Positions 42,857-51,856 are shown, counted from the stretch's first letter. The stretch is DNA of 64,000 bases from Variovorax sp. ZS18.2.2 (GCF_024701975.1 NZ_JANLNM010000001.1:186001-250000); one strand, 5' to 3'. The notes: generated by a model not told the origin, from the sequence alone. Program-made: numbers and translations.

Positions 42857-44593
42857 ATGCAGCAATTCCACTGGACCCCGACACTGCGCGCAGCCGTCGC
42901 AGCCGCGCTTGCGCTGAGCGCGGCGAGCGCGTCGCAGGCGGCCTCGCAGGCGCCGGTCGCGGCCGAGCACGGCATGGTCGTGAGCGCGCAGCACCTAGCC
43001 AGCAAGGTCGGCGTCGATGTGCTCAAGCGCGGCGGCAACGCGGTCGATGCGGCGGTCGCCGTGGGCTATGCGCTGGCGGTGGTGTACCCGGCAGCGGGCA
43101 ACCTCGGCGGCGGCGGCTTCATGACCGTACAACTGGCCGATGGCCGCAAGACCTTCCTCGACTTCCGCGAGAAGGCGCCGCTGGCCGCCACGGCCAACAT
43201 GTACCTGGACAAGGACGGCAACGTCATCAAGGGCCTGAGCACCAACGGCCACCTCGCCGTCGGCGTGCCGGGCTCGGTGTCGGGCATGGAATACGCGCGA
43301 GAGAAGTACGGCACGATGAAGCGCGCCGACCTCATCGCCCCCTCGATCCAGCTGGCCGACAAGGGCTTCGCCCTGGAGCAGGGCGACATCGACATGCTCT
43401 GGACCTCCACCGCCGACTTCCAGAAAGACCCGGTCTCCGGCGCGATCTTCCTGAACAAGGGCCAGCCCTTCCAGGTCGGCCAGAAGCTGGTGCAGAAAGA
43501 CCTCGCCAAGACGCTGAAGGAGATCAGTTCCAAGGGCCCAGACGGCTTCTACAAGGGCTGGGTCGGCAAGGCGATCGTGGCCTCGAGCCAGGCCGGCAAG
43601 GGCATCATCACGCAGGCCGACCTCGACCAGTACAAGACACGCGAACTCGCGCCGGTCGAGTGCGACTACCGCGGCTACCGCGTGGTGTCGGCACCGCCCC
43701 CGAGCTCGGGCGGCGTGATCATCTGCGAGATGCTCAACATCCTGGAGGGCTATCCGCTCAAGGACCTGGGCTTCCGCTCGGCGCAATCGGTGCACTACCA
43801 GATCGAGGCCATGCGCCACGCCTACGTGGACCGCAACAGCTACCTGGGCGACCCGGACTTCGTGAAGAACCCGCTCGACCGCCTGCTCGACAAGGGCTAC
43901 GCCGAGAAGATCCGCGGCGTCATCGACCCGAAGAAGGCTGGCGTCTCCAAGGACATCAAGCCCGGCGTCGCGCCGCATGAAGGCAGCAATACCACGCACT
44001 ACTCGATCACCGACCAGTGGGGCAATGCGGTCTCGGTCACCTACACGCTGAACGACTGGTTCGGCGCCAAGGTCACGGCCGACAAGACCGGCGTGCTGCT
44101 GAACAACGAGATGGACGACTTCACCTCCAAGATCGGCGTGCCCAACATGTACGGCCTGGTGCAGGGCGAGGCCAACGCCATCGCCCCGGGCAAGCGCCCG
44201 CTGAGCTCGATGAGCCCGACCATCGTGTCCAAGGACGGCAAGCCGGTGTTCGTGGTCGGCACGCCCGGCGGCAGCCGCATCATCACGGCGGTGCTGCACA
44301 CCATCCTGAACGTGGTCGACTACGGCATGAACGTGCAGGAAGCCGTCGATGCGCCGCGCTTCCACCAGCAATGGCTGCCCGACGTCACCAACGTCGAGAC
44401 CTTCGCCATCAGCCCCGACACCCGAAAGATCCTGACCGACATGGGCCACAACCTCGGTGTGCCACAGCCGGCCAACCACCTCGCGGCGATCATCGTCGGC
44501 GCTCCATCGCTCGGCGGCAAGCCGGTCGGCGCCAACCGCTTCTACGGCGCGAACGACCCCCGCCGCAACACCGGTTTGGCCGCCGGTTACTGA
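42857..44593 (+). CDS. ggt: Gamma-glutamyltransferase
   Basis: This 578-aa Ntn-hydrolase precursor has a signal peptide (about residues 1-28, SQA) and a large and small subunit separated at the catalytic threonine in SNTTHYS (about T379). The first Thr becomes the nucleophile after self-cleavage. Further motifs are GGNAVDAAVA, DFREKAP and the late SSMSPTIV with GTPGGSRIITA. It moves the gamma-glutamyl group of glutathione to water or amino acids in the periplasm. An AGGAGA ribosome site precedes the ATG. It is monocistronic, with a terminator at 44610. Confidence 0.96.
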   Translation: MQQFHWTPTLRAAVAAALALSAASASQAASQAPVAAEHGMVVSAQHLASKVGVDVLKRGGNAVDAAVAVGYALAVVYPAAGNLGGGGFMTVQLADGRKTFLDFREKAPLAATANMYLDKDGNVIKGLSTNGHLAVGVPGSVSGMEYAREKYGTMKRADLIAPSIQLADKGFALEQGDIDMLWTSTADFQKDPVSGAIFLNKGQPFQVGQKLVQKDLAKTLKEISSKGPDGFYKGWVGKAIVASSQAGKGIITQADLDQYKTRELAPVECDYRGYRVVSAPPPSSGGVIICEMLNILEGYPLKDLGFRSAQSVHYQIEAMRHAYVDRNSYLGDPDFVKNPLDRLLDKGYAEKIRGVIDPKKAGVSKDIKPGVAPHEGSNTTHYSITDQWGNAVSVTYTLNDWFGAKVTADKTGVLLNNEMDDFTSKIGVPNMYGLVQGEANAIAPGKRPLSSMSPTIVSKDGKPVFVVGTPGGSRIITAVLHTILNVVDYGMNVQEAVDAPRFHQQWLPDVTNVETFAISPDTRKILTDMGHNLGVPQPANHLAAIIVGAPSLGGKPVGANRFYGANDPRRNTGLAAGY

Positions 44594-44609
44594 TCCTGCA
44601 AACTCAGGG

Positions 44610-44643
44610 GCGGTCGTGCCATGCTGGCGCGGCCGCCTTTTTC
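44610..44643 (+). terminator. Intrinsic terminator after ggt
   Basis: GGCGGTCGTGCC (44610-44621) pairs with GGCGCGGCCGCC (44627-44638), with two wobble pairs, followed by five T residues to 44643. It ends only seven bases before the rsuA ATG, so it also shapes the rsuA leader. Confidence 0.85.
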
Positions 44644-44650
44644 ATTTCCC

Positions 44651-45400
44651 ATGCACCTGCAAGACATCCTCTACACCCAGGGCTTCGGCACGCGTCGCGT
44701 GTGCGCGGGGCTGGTCCAGCAAGGCCACGTGACCATCGACGGCAAGGCCGTGACGGACCCTTTCGCCGACCTCGACCCCGAAGGCCTTCTCTACACCGTG
44801 CAGGGCACGCCGTGGGCCTACCACGAGAAGGCCTACCTGATGCTGCACAAGCCGGCCGGCACCGAGTGCTCGCAGAAGCCCTCGACCTATCCGAGTATCT
44901 ACACGCTGCTGCCGTCGCCGCTGCGCCTTCGGCCCAACAAGGGCGCGGTGCAGGGCGTGCAGGCCATCGGCCGGCTCGACCAGGACACCACCGGCCTCCT
45001 GCTGATGACCGACGACGGCCAGTTCATCCACAAGATGGGCTCGCCCAAGCACCATGTGCCGAAGGTCTACGAGGTCACTGCCAAGCACCCGGTGGACGAG
45101 GCGCAGATCGCCAAGCTACTGGCCGGCGTGGTGCTCGACGACGACCCGAAGCCGGTGCGCGCGGCGGCCTGCGAATCCGACAGCCCGCTGCACCTGCGGC
45201 TCACGCTCACCGAGGGCAAGTACCACCAGGTCAAGCGCATGCTGGCCGCGGTCGGCAATCGGGTCGAAGGGCTGCATCGTTCGCGCATCGGTGAGCTGTC
45301 GCTGCCTGAAGGTCTGGCGCCGGGGCAGTGGCGCTGGCTGACGGCCGAGGAGGTGGCGGCGCTGCGTGCGCCGGCCAAGCCGGCCAAACCACCCAAGTAG
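44651..45400 (+). CDS. rsuA: 16S rRNA pseudouridine(516) synthase
   Basis: This 249-aa enzyme has an N-terminal S4 RNA-binding domain (LQDILYTQGFGTRRVCAGLV) and a pseudouridine synthase domain with the catalytic aspartate in GRLDQDTTGLLL and KVYEVT. EGKYHQVKRMLAA is typical of the RsuA branch. The C terminus is a Pro/Lys-rich tail. RsuA modifies U516 of 16S rRNA; a paralogue such as RluE or RluF is the alternative. It stands alone after the ggt terminator. Confidence 0.9.
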   Translation: MHLQDILYTQGFGTRRVCAGLVQQGHVTIDGKAVTDPFADLDPEGLLYTVQGTPWAYHEKAYLMLHKPAGTECSQKPSTYPSIYTLLPSPLRLRPNKGAVQGVQAIGRLDQDTTGLLLMTDDGQFIHKMGSPKHHVPKVYEVTAKHPVDEAQIAKLLAGVVLDDDPKPVRAAACESDSPLHLRLTLTEGKYHQVKRMLAAVGNRVEGLHRSRIGELSLPEGLAPGQWRWLTAEEVAALRAPAKPAKPPK

Positions 45401-45492
45401 AGACAAGAGGGGAGGAGAAAGCGCGCCGGGCCGGTCAGCCAGCCTTCAGGGCCGGCCGTTAAGATCCTCAGCTCTTTCCCGGAACCTTCCCC

Positions 45493-46500
45493 TTGCGACT
45501 TCCTGCCCGCCCGAACGGCCGCGTTGCGGCCTTCCTGTTTTCTTGCCTGACAGCCCTGGTGGCCCACGCCGCCACCGCCGCGCCGGCAGAACCTCCTCCC
45601 ATCTTCGTGCTCAATTCGCTGGACGCCAACGTCAGCGTGATCAACCCGGTCGACTGGACCGAAAAGCTGCGCATTCCCACGGGCAAGGAGCCGCACCACA
45701 TCTACATGACGCCCGACGAAAAATCGGTCATCGTGGCCAATTCGGCGGGCGATTCGCTCACTTTCCTCAACCCGAAGACGGCGGAAGTGCAGCGGGTGGT
45801 CTACGGCATCATCGATCCGTACCAGCTGCAGTTCTCGCGCGACATGAAGTGGTTCGTCACCGCGGGCAACCGGTTGAACCACGTCGACGTATATCGCTGG
45901 GACGGCAAGGACCTGAAGCTCGCCAAGCGCATCGCTTCCGGCAAGACGCCCAGCCACATCTGGATCGACAACACCAGCACCATCGCCTACGTGACCATGC
46001 AGGACAGCGACGAGATGATCGCCGTCGACCTGCCCACGCAGACCATCCGCTGGCGCGTGGCCACCGGCGCCATGCCGGCCGACATCTACGGCATCCACAA
46101 CGACAAGACCCTGCTCGTGGGCCTGACCGGCAGCGACGGCGTGCAGGTGTTCGACGTGGCCGGCACCGAGCCCAAGCTGGTCGGCAAGATTCCCACCGGC
46201 AAGGGCGCGCATGCGTTCCGCTCGGCCGGCGACGGCAAGAGCGTGTTCGTGAGCAACCGCGTGGCCAACACCGTCAGCCGCATCGACATCGCGACGCTGA
46301 AGGTCAGCGCGACCTACGCGGTGCCCGGCGGCCCCGACTGCATGGACGTGTCGGCCGACGGCAAGACGCTCTACGTCACCTCGCGCTGGGCTAAGAAGCT
46401 CACCGTGGTCGACCTGGCCACGCAGAAGGTGGTGCGGCAAGTCAACGTCGGCCGTTCGCCCCACGGCGTCTGGACTCTCGACCATGCCAAGCGCATCTAG
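45493..46500 (+). CDS. YncE-like beta-propeller protein, exported
   Basis: This 335-aa protein has a signal peptide (about residues 1-29, THAAT-type) and seven repeats of the cytochrome cd1/YncE beta-propeller: ANVSVINPVDWTEKLRIPTG, KSVIVANSAGDSLTFLNP, ANTVSRIDIATLKVSATYAV and others. No heme-binding CxxCH is present. The start is TTG at 45493; no ATG gives a signal peptide, and GGAA lies eight bases upstream. It overlaps the polysaccharide deacetylase gene by 17 bases, so the two are translationally coupled, which suggests a shared envelope role. Confidence 0.82.
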   Translation: MRLPARPNGRVAAFLFSCLTALVAHAATAAPAEPPPIFVLNSLDANVSVINPVDWTEKLRIPTGKEPHHIYMTPDEKSVIVANSAGDSLTFLNPKTAEVQRVVYGIIDPYQLQFSRDMKWFVTAGNRLNHVDVYRWDGKDLKLAKRIASGKTPSHIWIDNTSTIAYVTMQDSDEMIAVDLPTQTIRWRVATGAMPADIYGIHNDKTLLVGLTGSDGVQVFDVAGTEPKLVGKIPTGKGAHAFRSAGDGKSVFVSNRVANTVSRIDIATLKVSATYAVPGGPDCMDVSADGKTLYVTSRWAKKLTVVDLATQKVVRQVNVGRSPHGVWTLDHAKRI

Positions 46501-47290
46501 CCGCGCTCGCCGGGCCGTCGCGCTGGCGATGGCCGTCGCCGTCGTCCCCGCCGCCTGGGCGCAGGGCGGCTCGTGCGAAAAGCCGGTCTACCTGACCTTC
46601 GACACCGGCCACATGGGCATCGCCCCGCTGGTGGCCGAGGTGCTTAAGCGGCAGGACGTGCGCGTCACCTTCTTCGCCGCCGCCGAGCGCACCACGACCG
46701 ATGGCGACAGCCTCGACAACCACTGGGCGCCGTGGTGGAAGGCGAGGGCGGCCGAGGGCAACGAGTTCGCCTCGCACACCTACGACCACACCTACTGGCG
46801 TGCCGACCTCAAGGGCACAACGCCGACCTTCCGCGTGAAGCCCTCGGCGGGCGCGTTCGCTGGCCGCGAGTTCACCTGGACCGCCGCCGAGTACTGCGCC
46901 AACATCAGCAAGGCCTCCGATCGCCTCGCACTCATCACCGGCAAGAAGCCGCTGCCGCTGTACCGCGCGCCGGGCGGCAAGACCTCGCCCAAGCTGCTGG
47001 CCGCGGCCAAGGCCTGCGGCTTCGAGCACGTGGGCTGGGCGCCCGCCGGCTTTCTCGGCGACGAGCTGCCGAGCGAGAAATTCAGCAACGAGAAGCTGCT
47101 GACGCAGGCGCTGGACACCATCCGCCCCGGCGACATCCTGCTCGCGCATCTGGGCATCTGGTCGCGCAAGGACCCGTGGGCTCCGGCCAATCTCGAGCCG
47201 CTGATCGTCGGCCTGAAGGCCAAGGGCTTCTGCTTCCAGACCCTGCGCCAGCACCCCGACTACCGCGCCTGGATCGCATCCCATCCTTGA
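46484..47290 (+). CDS. Polysaccharide deacetylase family protein with altered metal motif
   Basis: This 268-aa exported protein (signal peptide about residues 1-26, AWAQ) is a NodB-fold carbohydrate esterase 4 member. Motif 1 reads TFDTGH where active enzymes have TFDDG: the catalytic-base Asp is kept but the second, metal-binding Asp is a Thr. Motif 2 HTYDH keeps both histidine ligands, and motif 3 has RAPGGK and LAHLGIW at the usual places. The changed ligand may mean a different metal geometry or loss of activity. It is coupled to the propeller gene before it. Confidence 0.85.
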   Translation: MPSASSRARRAVALAMAVAVVPAAWAQGGSCEKPVYLTFDTGHMGIAPLVAEVLKRQDVRVTFFAAAERTTTDGDSLDNHWAPWWKARAAEGNEFASHTYDHTYWRADLKGTTPTFRVKPSAGAFAGREFTWTAAEYCANISKASDRLALITGKKPLPLYRAPGGKTSPKLLAAAKACGFEHVGWAPAGFLGDELPSEKFSNEKLLTQALDTIRPGDILLAHLGIWSRKDPWAPANLEPLIVGLKAKGFCFQTLRQHPDYRAWIASHP

Positions 47291-47448
47291 GAAGGTGTGA
47301 ACGAATCCGTCATGCCCGCTCATCCCGCCCAGGCACACCCGCTCGGCGTTGCAAATGCTCGCCATAGCCGAGCTATGGCTGCGCTTTGCGCCTTGAGCAG
47401 GCGCGCCTGAGCGGGCTGCTCGGCCACGCCGAATTCATTCACACCTTC
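47291..47448. repeat. 158-bp palindromic intergenic element
   Basis: The element is bounded by GAAGGTGTGAA (47291-47301) and its inverted copy TTCACACCTTC (47438-47448). Its centre, GCCATAGC-CGA-GCTATGGC (47361-47379), is a perfect 8-bp palindrome whose midpoint coincides with the midpoint of the whole element. Intermediate arms (CCCGCTC with GAGCGGG and GCGTTGCAAA with TTTGCGC-like pairs) also match imperfectly. It directly follows the deacetylase stop TGA and is followed by TGA on the other side. It fits a small mobile or repetitive element of the MITE/REP kind; no protein is encoded. Confidence 0.75.
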
Positions 47449-47461
47449 TGAGGCTGCCGCT

Positions 47462-48436
47462 GTGATCGACTGGTTGACGGACCTTTTCTCCGCCCTGCAG
47501 GGCTGGTTCTTCGAGGCGGCGGTGCAGCCGCTGGTGTATGCCGTCGGGCTGGGCGGCTGGACCGAGGACGCCTTCGACGCCACCGGCTGGCTGCTGGTCG
47601 GATTCATCCAGATCGTCGTGCTGCTCGCGGTGATCGGGCCGTTGCAGCGCTGGCGTTCGGTGGAGCCCGTGGTCGACCGCCACGCGATCCGCATCGACGT
47701 GCTCTACACGCTGATCCACAAGCTGGGGCTCTTCCGCCTGGCGCTCTTCTTCACGCTGCAGCCTTTCTTCGACGATGCGCTGGGGAGCCTCCGCACGGCG
47801 GGGTGGGGCACCTTCCACCTCGACGAGGTCTGGCCCGGCGTGACCGACGTGCCGGTGGTGGCTTTTGCCATCTACCTTGTGGTGCTCGACTTCGTCGGCT
47901 ACTGGATCCACCGCGGCCAGCACCAGTTCAACTGGTGGTGGGGCCTGCATTCGCTGCACCACTCGCAGCGCCAGATGACGATGTGGAGCGACGACCGCAA
48001 CCACCTGCTCGACGACGTGATCCACGATGCGCTCATCGTCATCGTGGCGCAGCTGATCGGCGTGGCGCCGGGGCAGTTCATCGCCTTCGTCGCCTTCACG
48101 CAGCTGAGCGAAAGCCTGCAGCACGCGAACCTGAGGCTCAGCTTCGGCGCCATCGGCGAGCGGCTCTGGGTCAGCCCGCGCTTCCACCGGCTGCACCACA
48201 GCATCGGCCTCGGCCATGAATCGCGTGGCAAGAGCACGCTGGGCGGCCACAACTTCGGTGTGCTGCTGCCCTGGTGGGACATGCTGTTCCGCACCGCGAA
48301 CTTCGAGGATCGCTACGACCCGACCGGCATCCGCGACCAGGTCGAGCCGGACGAGGGCGGCCGCACGCGCGACTACGGCCGGGGCTTCTGGGCGCAGCAG
48401 TGGCTGGGCCTCAAGCGCATGGTCGGCCGCGGCTGA
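47462..48436 (+). CDS. Sterol desaturase/fatty acid hydroxylase family protein
   Basis: This 324-aa membrane enzyme has several hydrophobic helices (about residues 45-60, 75-95, 135-155, 195-215) and the histidine clusters of the di-iron FA_hydroxylase family: HRGQH, HSLHHS and HRLHHS, plus a downstream GGHNFG. The eight or more His ligands required are present. Family members hydroxylate lipids or sterols; the substrate is unknown. The start is GTG at 47462, just after the palindromic element, which thus separates it from the deacetylase. Confidence 0.88.
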   Translation: MIDWLTDLFSALQGWFFEAAVQPLVYAVGLGGWTEDAFDATGWLLVGFIQIVVLLAVIGPLQRWRSVEPVVDRHAIRIDVLYTLIHKLGLFRLALFFTLQPFFDDALGSLRTAGWGTFHLDEVWPGVTDVPVVAFAIYLVVLDFVGYWIHRGQHQFNWWWGLHSLHHSQRQMTMWSDDRNHLLDDVIHDALIVIVAQLIGVAPGQFIAFVAFTQLSESLQHANLRLSFGAIGERLWVSPRFHRLHHSIGLGHESRGKSTLGGHNFGVLLPWWDMLFRTANFEDRYDPTGIRDQVEPDEGGRTRDYGRGFWAQQWLGLKRMVGRG

Positions 48437-48477
48437 ATCGCCCCGGGCTTGATCCCAGGCGTTATCCTCGCTGCCTC

Positions 48478-49365
48478 ATGCGCCTGCTCCTCGACTCCTT
48501 CTGGCGCGCGGTCGCCTACTGCATGCTGCCGCGCGTGATCGTTCTGTCGCTGCTGCCGCTGGGCCTGATGGTGGTGCTGGCCGCCGGCCTCGGCTACTTC
48601 TATTGGGAGCCGGCCGTGACCTGGACGCGCGGCGCGCTCGACGCCTGGCCGCTGCTCTCCGGCTTCTGGGCCTGGATCGGGCGGCTTTTCTCCAGCGATA
48701 TCACTTCCGCGCTGGCCTCGATGGTGGTGGTGTTCGCCGCCACGCCACTGATCGTGGTGGTGTCGCTGCTGATCGTGGCGGGGCTGATGTCGCCAGCCCT
48801 CACCAAGCTCGTGGGCGAACGCCGCTTTCCCTCGCTGGAGCAGAAGAAGGGCGCCTCCTTCCTCGGCAGCGTGGCCCGTTCGCTGGGCGTGACCCTCCTC
48901 GCGCTGCTGGCGCTGGTGGTCTCGATGCCGCTCTGGCTCATTCCGCCGCTGGTGCTGATTCTTCCGCCGCTCATCTGGGGCTGGCTCACCTATCGGGTCA
49001 TGAGCTTCGATGCGCTGGCCGAGCATGCGAGCCCCGAGGAGCGCGCCACGCTGCTGCGCACGCACCGGCTTCCGCTCCTGTGCATCGGCGTGCTCTGCGG
49101 CTACCTGGGCGCTGCGCCGAGCATCGTCTGGGCTTCTGGCCTGCTGTTTGCCGCCGCTTTCTTCGTGCTGGTGCCGATCGCCATCTGGATCTACACACTG
49201 GTCTTCGCCTTCTCGGCACTCTGGTTCGCGCACTATTGCCTCGATGCCCTGGCCCAGCTGCGCACGCAGCGCGCCGCGGCGCTGGCCTCGGCCGAAGGCG
49301 GCACGCCCGCCCTCGAGGCGGCCGAAGCCAACCAGGCCGCACTTTCTCAATGGGGTTCACCATGA
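48478..49365 (+). CDS. EI24 domain membrane protein (CysZ-like)
   Basis: This 295-aa protein has six or so hydrophobic helices and the EI24/DUF540 pattern (LDSFWRAVAYCMLPRVIVLS at the N terminus, SMPLWLIPPLVLILPPLIWG in the middle). The family includes the sulfate permease CysZ, but sulfate transport cannot be deduced here. The C terminus is Ala/Glu-rich. It overlaps the CinA-N gene by four bases, so the two are coupled. Confidence 0.82.
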   Translation: MRLLLDSFWRAVAYCMLPRVIVLSLLPLGLMVVLAAGLGYFYWEPAVTWTRGALDAWPLLSGFWAWIGRLFSSDITSALASMVVVFAATPLIVVVSLLIVAGLMSPALTKLVGERRFPSLEQKKGASFLGSVARSLGVTLLALLALVVSMPLWLIPPLVLILPPLIWGWLTYRVMSFDALAEHASPEERATLLRTHRLPLLCIGVLCGYLGAAPSIVWASGLLFAAAFFVLVPIAIWIYTLVFAFSALWFAHYCLDALAQLRTQRAAALASAEGGTPALEAAEANQAALSQWGSP

Positions 49366-50162
49366 CACGCGCATTCGGTCTCATCGTCGTCGGCGACGAG
49401 ATCCTCTCCGGCAAGCGCGCCGACAAGCACATGCCCAAGGTCATCGAACTGCTCGCCGCGCGCGGCCTGCAGCTGGGCTGGGCGGAGTACGTGGGCGACG
49501 AGCCGACGCGCATCACCGCCGCGCTCATGCGTGCCTTCGCCTCGGGCGACATCGTGTTCTCGACCGGCGGCATCGGCGCCACGCCCGACGACCACACCCG
49601 CCAGTGCGCCGCCAAGGCCCTGCGCGTGCCGCTCGCGCTGCACCCCGAAGCCGAAGTGCTGATCCGCGAACGCATGCAGGACACGGCGAAGGAGCAGGGC
49701 GTGGTCTACGAGCCCGACCGGCCCGACAACATCCACCGCCTGAACATGGGCGTGTTTCCGCAGGGCGCGACGATCATCCGGAACCCCTACAACAAGATTC
49801 CGGGTTTCAGCGTCGAGCATGTGCATTTCGTGCCGGGCTTCCCGGTCATGGCTTGGCCGATGATCGAATCGGTGCTCGACAGCCGCTATGCCGAGCTTTT
49901 CACCCGCAACGCCATTGCCGAGAAGTCGGTGATCGTTTTCGGTGCGATGGAAGCCACCCTCACGCCCTTGATGCAGGCCATCGAGGAGGCCCACGCGGGC
50001 ATCAAAGTGTTCAGCCTGCCGAGCGTCGATCACCCCCAATATGGCCGCCATATCGAGTTGGGCGTCAAAGGCGACCCCGGCCGGCTCGATGCGGCCTATA
50101 CCCAGCTGATCGAAGGGTTGCACACTTTCGATGCCAAGCTTGGCCCAGAATTGGTGCGATAA
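49362..50162 (+). CDS. Molybdopterin-binding CinA N-terminal domain protein
   Basis: This 266-aa protein consists of a MoaB/MogA-like domain (about residues 5-170: GLIVVGDEILSGKRADKH, STGGIGATPDDHT with the GGxGxTxDD-type motif) and a C-terminal part resembling the middle of CinA. The nicotinamide-nucleotide amidase domain of full CinA is missing, so it is the short type usually annotated competence/damage-inducible protein A. I chose ATG 49362 because it overlaps the previous stop; ATG 49350 is possible. Whether it binds molybdopterin is inferred. Confidence 0.88.
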   Translation: MTRAFGLIVVGDEILSGKRADKHMPKVIELLAARGLQLGWAEYVGDEPTRITAALMRAFASGDIVFSTGGIGATPDDHTRQCAAKALRVPLALHPEAEVLIRERMQDTAKEQGVVYEPDRPDNIHRLNMGVFPQGATIIRNPYNKIPGFSVEHVHFVPGFPVMAWPMIESVLDSRYAELFTRNAIAEKSVIVFGAMEATLTPLMQAIEEAHAGIKVFSLPSVDHPQYGRHIELGVKGDPGRLDAAYTQLIEGLHTFDAKLGPELVR

Positions 50163-50170
50163 AAGTCGAA

Positions 50171-50185
50171 GCACCAATTTGGTGA
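50171..50185 (+). promoter_or_regulatory. Probable NtrC binding site upstream of glnA
   Basis: GCACCAATTTGGTGA matches the NtrC dyad GCACC-N5-GGTGC in nine of ten dyad positions. It sits about 70-80 bases upstream of the sigma-54 promoter at 50246, a normal enhancer distance. A second half-site (GGTGCA, 50206-50211) lies between. Confidence 0.75.
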
Positions 50186-50245
50186 TGTTGCGCACGTATT
50201 TAAGCGGTGCATCCGTCCACAAAGTCGCATTTCGTGAGGCGACAA

Positions 50246-50261
50246 TGGCACAGAAACTGCA
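50246..50261 (+). promoter_or_regulatory. glnA: Sigma-54 promoter of glnA
   Basis: TGGCACAGAAACTGCA has GG at -24 and GC at -12 with exact spacing, close to the consensus TGGCAC-N5-TTGC. Transcription should start near 50272, 37 bases before the glnA ATG. It fits nitrogen-starvation activation by the NtrBC pair encoded downstream. Confidence 0.8.
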
Positions 50262-50308
50262 TCCTTCGTTCCCGTATTCCTAACCACTATCCAACTCAGG
50301 AGAAACTG

Positions 50309-51724
50309 ATGGCAAAGACCGTCGCCGATGTACTCAAGCTCGTCAAGGAAAACGAGGTCAAGTTCGTCGACTTCCGCTTCACCGACACCCGTGGCAAAGA
50401 GCAGCACGTGACCGTGCCCGTGTCGCATTTCGATGAAGACAAATTCATTTCGGGCCACGCATTCGACGGCTCGTCCATCGCCGGCTGGAAGGGGATCGAA
50501 GCTTCGGACATGCAGCTCATGCCCGACCCCAACACCGCCAACATCGACCCCTTCTTCGAAGAAACGACGCTGATCCTGACCTGCGACGTGATCGACCCGG
50601 CAGACGGCAAGGCCTACGAGCGCGATCCGCGTTCGCTCGCCAAGCGCGCAGAGGCCTACATGAAGGCTTCGGGTCTGGGCGACACCGCCTTCTTCGGTCC
50701 GGAACCCGAATTCTTCGTGTTCGACGGCGTTCGCTGGAAGAACGACATGTCTGGCTGCTTCGTGAAGATCGATTCCGAAGAAGCCTCGTGGAACACCGAC
50801 AAGGAATACGAACACGGCAACACCGGCCACCGTCCGGCGGTCAAGGGTGGCTATTTCCCGGTTCCCCCGGTCGACAGCTTCCAGGACATGCGCTCGGAAA
50901 TGTGCCTGGTGCTCGAAGCCCTTGGCATCCCGGTCGAAGTGCATCACCATGAAGTGGCCAACGCCGGCCAGATGGAACTGGGCACCAAGTTCAGCACGCT
51001 GGTCCAGCGCGCCGACTGGGTCCAGCTGCAGAAGTACGTGATCCACAACGTGGCTCACGCCTACGGCAAGACCGCCACCTTCATGCCCAAGCCCATCGTC
51101 GGCGACAACGGCTCCGGCATGCACGTGCACCAGTCGGTCTGGAAGGACGGCAAGAACCTGTTCGCCGGCGACGGCTACGCAGGCCTCTCGGACTTCGCGC
51201 TGCACTACATCGGCGGCATCATCAAGCACGCCCGTGCCCTGAACGCCATCACGAACCCCGGCACCAACAGCTACAAGCGCCTGGTGCCCGGTTTCGAAGC
51301 CCCGGTGAAGCTGGCCTACTCGGCCAAGAACCGCTCGGCCTCGATCCGCATCCCGTTCGTGGCCAACCCGAAGGGCCGCCGCGTCGAAGCGCGCTTCCCC
51401 GATCCGCTGATGAACCCGTACCTCGGTTTCGCCGCGCTGCTGATGGCCGGTCTCGACGGCGTGGAAAACAAGATCCATCCGGGCGAAGCTGCCAGCAAGG
51501 ACCTGTACCACCTGCCGCCGGAAGAAGACGCGCTGATCCCGACCGTGTGCCACAGCCTCGACCAGGCCCTGGAATACCTGGACAAGGACCGTGCGTTCCT
51601 GACCAAGGGCGGCGTGTTCACCGATGCGTACATCGACGCGTACATCGAGCTGAAGATGCAGGAAGTCACGCGCTTCCGCATGGCGACCCATCCGGTCGAG
51701 TTCGACATGTACTACTCGCTGTAA
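50309..51724 (+). CDS. glnA: Glutamine synthetase type I
   Basis: This 471-aa enzyme makes glutamine from glutamate, ammonia and ATP. Signatures are [40 protein letters not shown] and the adenylylation loop [10 protein letters not shown] with the target tyrosine at about Y400. The length and the adenylylation Tyr mark the GSI-beta type controlled by GlnE. The ATG has a strong CAGGAGAAA site, the promoter is sigma-54 type and the gene ends in a perfect terminator. It lies upstream of ntrBC, as in many proteobacteria. Confidence 0.97.
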   Translation: MAKTVADVLKLVKENEVKFVDFRFTDTRGKEQHVTVPVSHFDEDKFISGHAFDGSSIAGWKGIEASDMQLMPDPNTANIDPFFEETTLILTCDVIDPADGKAYERDPRSLAKRAEAYMKASGLGDTAFFGPEPEFFVFDGVRWKNDMSGCFVKIDSEEASWNTDKEYEHGNTGHRPAVKGGYFPVPPVDSFQDMRSEMCLVLEALGIPVEVHHHEVANAGQMELGTKFSTLVQRADWVQLQKYVIHNVAHAYGKTATFMPKPIVGDNGSGMHVHQSVWKDGKNLFAGDGYAGLSDFALHYIGGIIKHARALNAITNPGTNSYKRLVPGFEAPVKLAYSAKNRSASIRIPFVANPKGRRVEARFPDPLMNPYLGFAALLMAGLDGVENKIHPGEAASKDLYHLPPEEDALIPTVCHSLDQALEYLDKDRAFLTKGGVFTDAYIDAYIELKMQEVTRFRMATHPVEFDMYYSL

Positions 51725-51750
51725 AGCGACCCCTCACGGGGAAGTAAGAC

Positions 51751-51776
51751 AAAAGGACGGCCTCGGCCGTCCTTTT
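51751..51776 (+). terminator. Intrinsic terminator after glnA
   Basis: AAAAGGACGG (51751-51760) pairs with CCGTCCTTTT (51767-51776) around CCTCGG, inside which a further CC/GG pair forms. T residues follow. ntrBC probably has its own promoter or relies on read-through. Confidence 0.92.
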
Positions 51777-51856
51777 TCCTTGGCATGGAACATCTTGTCA
51801 CCGGTGGCGCGGAATTGCATGAAAATGCGCCTTTGTCGCGCCACCCACCGATTCAC

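Noticed and set aside
50206..50211. Full second NtrC dyad before glnA
   Set aside because: GCGCAC and GGTGCA are separated by ten bases instead of the required spacing, so only a half-site is supported.
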